Source: Sulfurovum sp. XGS-02
Lineage (GTDB): Bacteria > Campylobacterota > Campylobacteria > Campylobacterales > Sulfurovaceae
Assembly (NCBI RefSeq): GCF_023213175.1
Contig: NZ_CP093312.1
Span: 248,001 to 312,000 of the forward strand
Reading direction: 5' to 3'
DNA length: 64,000 nucleotides
Below the pieces are notes generated by a model, which saw only the letters and a program-made list of their open reading frames with translations, had not been told where the DNA came from and searched no databases. Each line of letters opens with the position of its first letter. The first letter of the stretch is position 1. Positions 62,827 through 64,000 of this stretch are shown here, one piece after another. The translations under genes and the position numbers were made by a program.

Positions 62827-64000
62827 CTATGGAGTGATTTTCCCATTTTTCACCACATAGGACTCCGACATATTGACCGAGTGGTAGATGGTGGTTCCAT
62901 ACTTCTTGCTGTAGTACTGCAAGAGGAGTTTTTGTAATGTCGGTTCTATGGAAGGGGTGAACCATCCATTATTGCTCAGTGCGATCATATGTTTTGGTTC
63001 ACCCTCGTAGAGCCTTTCCGTAGTCGCTTCAAAACAGATGGCATTTCTATAGATCTTCCCATCTATTTGATAGTCTACAACATTGGGGCTGGCCACGTAA
63101 TCTACGGCACCGTCATAAAATATTTTGTTGACCCAGTCACTTAAAAAATCCGGCAGAGGGTTGCTCTCTCCAAAGGGAACCAGTACTACTTTATTGGCTA
63201 CAGAGATTTTGTTGTTTGTAAAGATATAGGTTGAGTTACGCGGTGTTTTCCCGTCCCAGTAGAGCCCTCCGGTGACGATGGAGACCTTTTTAGCCTTCTC
63301 TTGCAATCTCTCCAGAAGTTTTGAACGATTGAGAAAGATGGGGAAGACGGATTCGGGAAGAATGACAAGCGTTTTATTCTCTTTGATGGCCTGGTCTATC
63401 TGTTTGAAAAGATTTTCAAACTGTGCAGCATGAAGTGTTTCATCCCATTTCTCCTCCACCGCAGTATAGGTCGTTACAAGTCTGATGTTGTCATCGGATT
63501 TCGTATCCGTGGGAAGGTGGGTCTGGTAAGCAAAAACAACAAGTGACACATAGAGGAGCTGTTGTTTCCAGAGGCTCAGGACTATAGCAGATAAAATGAT
63601 GGCATACTGCCATTTGTCAATGCCCAGATAACTCTCTACGAACATCAGTTCGGGTTTGAACCAGTCAAAAGAGAAAGGGTGGATATAACTTAAGATGAAA
63701 AGCGCTGAAGCCTTGAAGAGTAAAGGGAGCAGAGTGCCGGAGTTTTGCAGCAGTAAAGCGATCTTTTCACTGATCCATGCGAGAAGCCAAAAGAGTACCC
63801 CATAGCTTAGCATAATGATGACTATCTCTATAGGTACCGCCCAAACCATACCGTAATGCTGAAGGCTTAAGGCGATCCACCAGAACCAGAACAGTCCTAT
63901 GAATGCACCCGAAAAGAACCACACTTTTTTCTCTTCCTGCAGGAGTAGATAGAGTGTTGTGATACCTAAAATAGTGTTCACGATAGGATGGGAAAACCCC
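62827..64000 (-). CDS. lnt: Apolipoprotein N-acyltransferase, 5' end outside window
   Basis: The frame is open to the window edge. A GTG at 63981 gives 384 aa, but codons before it (reading GFSHPIV) continue in frame, so the start is beyond the window. About six N-terminal membrane helices precede a nitrilase-type domain with LPESVFPIF (catalytic Glu), GLYWDGKTP (catalytic-type Lys region) and NAICFEATTERL (catalytic Cys). Lnt adds the third acyl chain to outer-membrane lipoproteins. A terminator-like element follows the stop. Confidence 0.9.
   Translation of the reverse strand, partial: GFSHPIVNTILGITTLYLLLQEEKKVWFFSGAFIGLFWFWWIALSLQHYGMVWAVPIEIVIIMLSYGVLFWLLAWISEKIALLLQNSGTLLPLLFKASALFILSYIHPFSFDWFKPELMFVESYLGIDKWQYAIILSAIVLSLWKQQLLYVSLVVFAYQTHLPTDTKSDDNIRLVTTYTAVEEKWDETLHAAQFENLFKQIDQAIKENKTLVILPESVFPIFLNRSKLLERLQEKAKKVSIVTGGLYWDGKTPRNSTYIFTNNKISVANKVVLVPFGESNPLPDFLSDWVNKIFYDGAVDYVASPNVVDYQIDGKIYRNAICFEATTERLYEGEPKHMIALSNNGWFTPSIEPTLQKLLLQYYSKKYGTTIYHSVNMSESYVVKNGKITP

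Overview
The window is a chromosomal segment that looks like Campylobacterota (Epsilonproteobacteria), most likely a Sulfurovum-like marine chemolithotroph. The evidence is gene order recalled from Campylobacter jejuni: U32 peptidase-purE-glyQ-NIF3-Zn ribbon-waaA-rluA-ffh-rpsP-KH-rimM-trmD-rplS, alaS-maf-pbpA, rpsB-tsf, and uvrD-truB-ispE. Supporting signs are a glutamine synthetase without the adenylylation Tyr, an RF2 gene without a programmed frameshift, many TTG/GTG starts and -10-dominated promoters. The genus is inference. No tRNA, rRNA, CRISPR array, prophage or insertion sequence was recognised.

Layout. (1) 1-6.75 kb: the 3' part of a giant DUF11-repeat surface protein, coupled to an outer-membrane beta-barrel gene. 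(2) 6.8-12.7 kb: small hypothetical gene, bcp, rpsB-tsf with a structured leader and tandem terminators, a LolD-like ATPase with an overlapping 41-codon membrane-protein gene, prfB, panC. (3) 12.7-26.6 kb: cell wall and division: ftsI facing away from ftsW-murG, a small lipoprotein, then a tight run alaS-membrane protein-maf-bioF-like-PBP1A-DsbA-like-NhaP. (4) 26.7-31.6 kb: DUF2167 protein, MepA-like endopeptidase, membrane protein, glnA and a PHP phosphatase. (5) 31.7-43.5 kb: a long conserved run from U32 peptidase to rplS, with a purK-purE pair lying between glyQ and NIF3, giving two PurE genes. (6) 43.7-50.4 kb: two membrane proteins of unknown function, HugZ-like, smpB, truC, and a four-gene cassette of retropepsin-like protease, inactive transglutaminase-7TM protein, RimK-like ATP-grasp ligase and VF530 protein. 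(7) 50.4-64 kb: ispE, truB, uvrD, a LysR regulator, an SspB-like candidate, a class IV aminotransferase, cysK, pyrC, yidD, CYTH-CHAD protein, a MarR/YdhR pair, a degenerate sensor-kinase/receiver protein, and a truncated lnt.

Themes. Many genes serve the envelope (ftsI, ftsW, murG, PBP1A, MepA-like, waaA, lnt, LolD-like, yidD, surface protein and barrel). Many others serve translation (rpsB, tsf, prfB, alaS, glyQ, ffh, rpsP, rimM, trmD, rplS, smpB, truB, truC, RluA-like). The least explained parts are the ATP-grasp/7TM cassette, the 43.7-45.2 kb membrane pair, the S2 protein with an added HhH domain, the divergent PurE paralog, and the degenerate signalling protein near 62 kb. Several intergenic regions carry dyads, direct repeats and a family of related AT-rich terminators.
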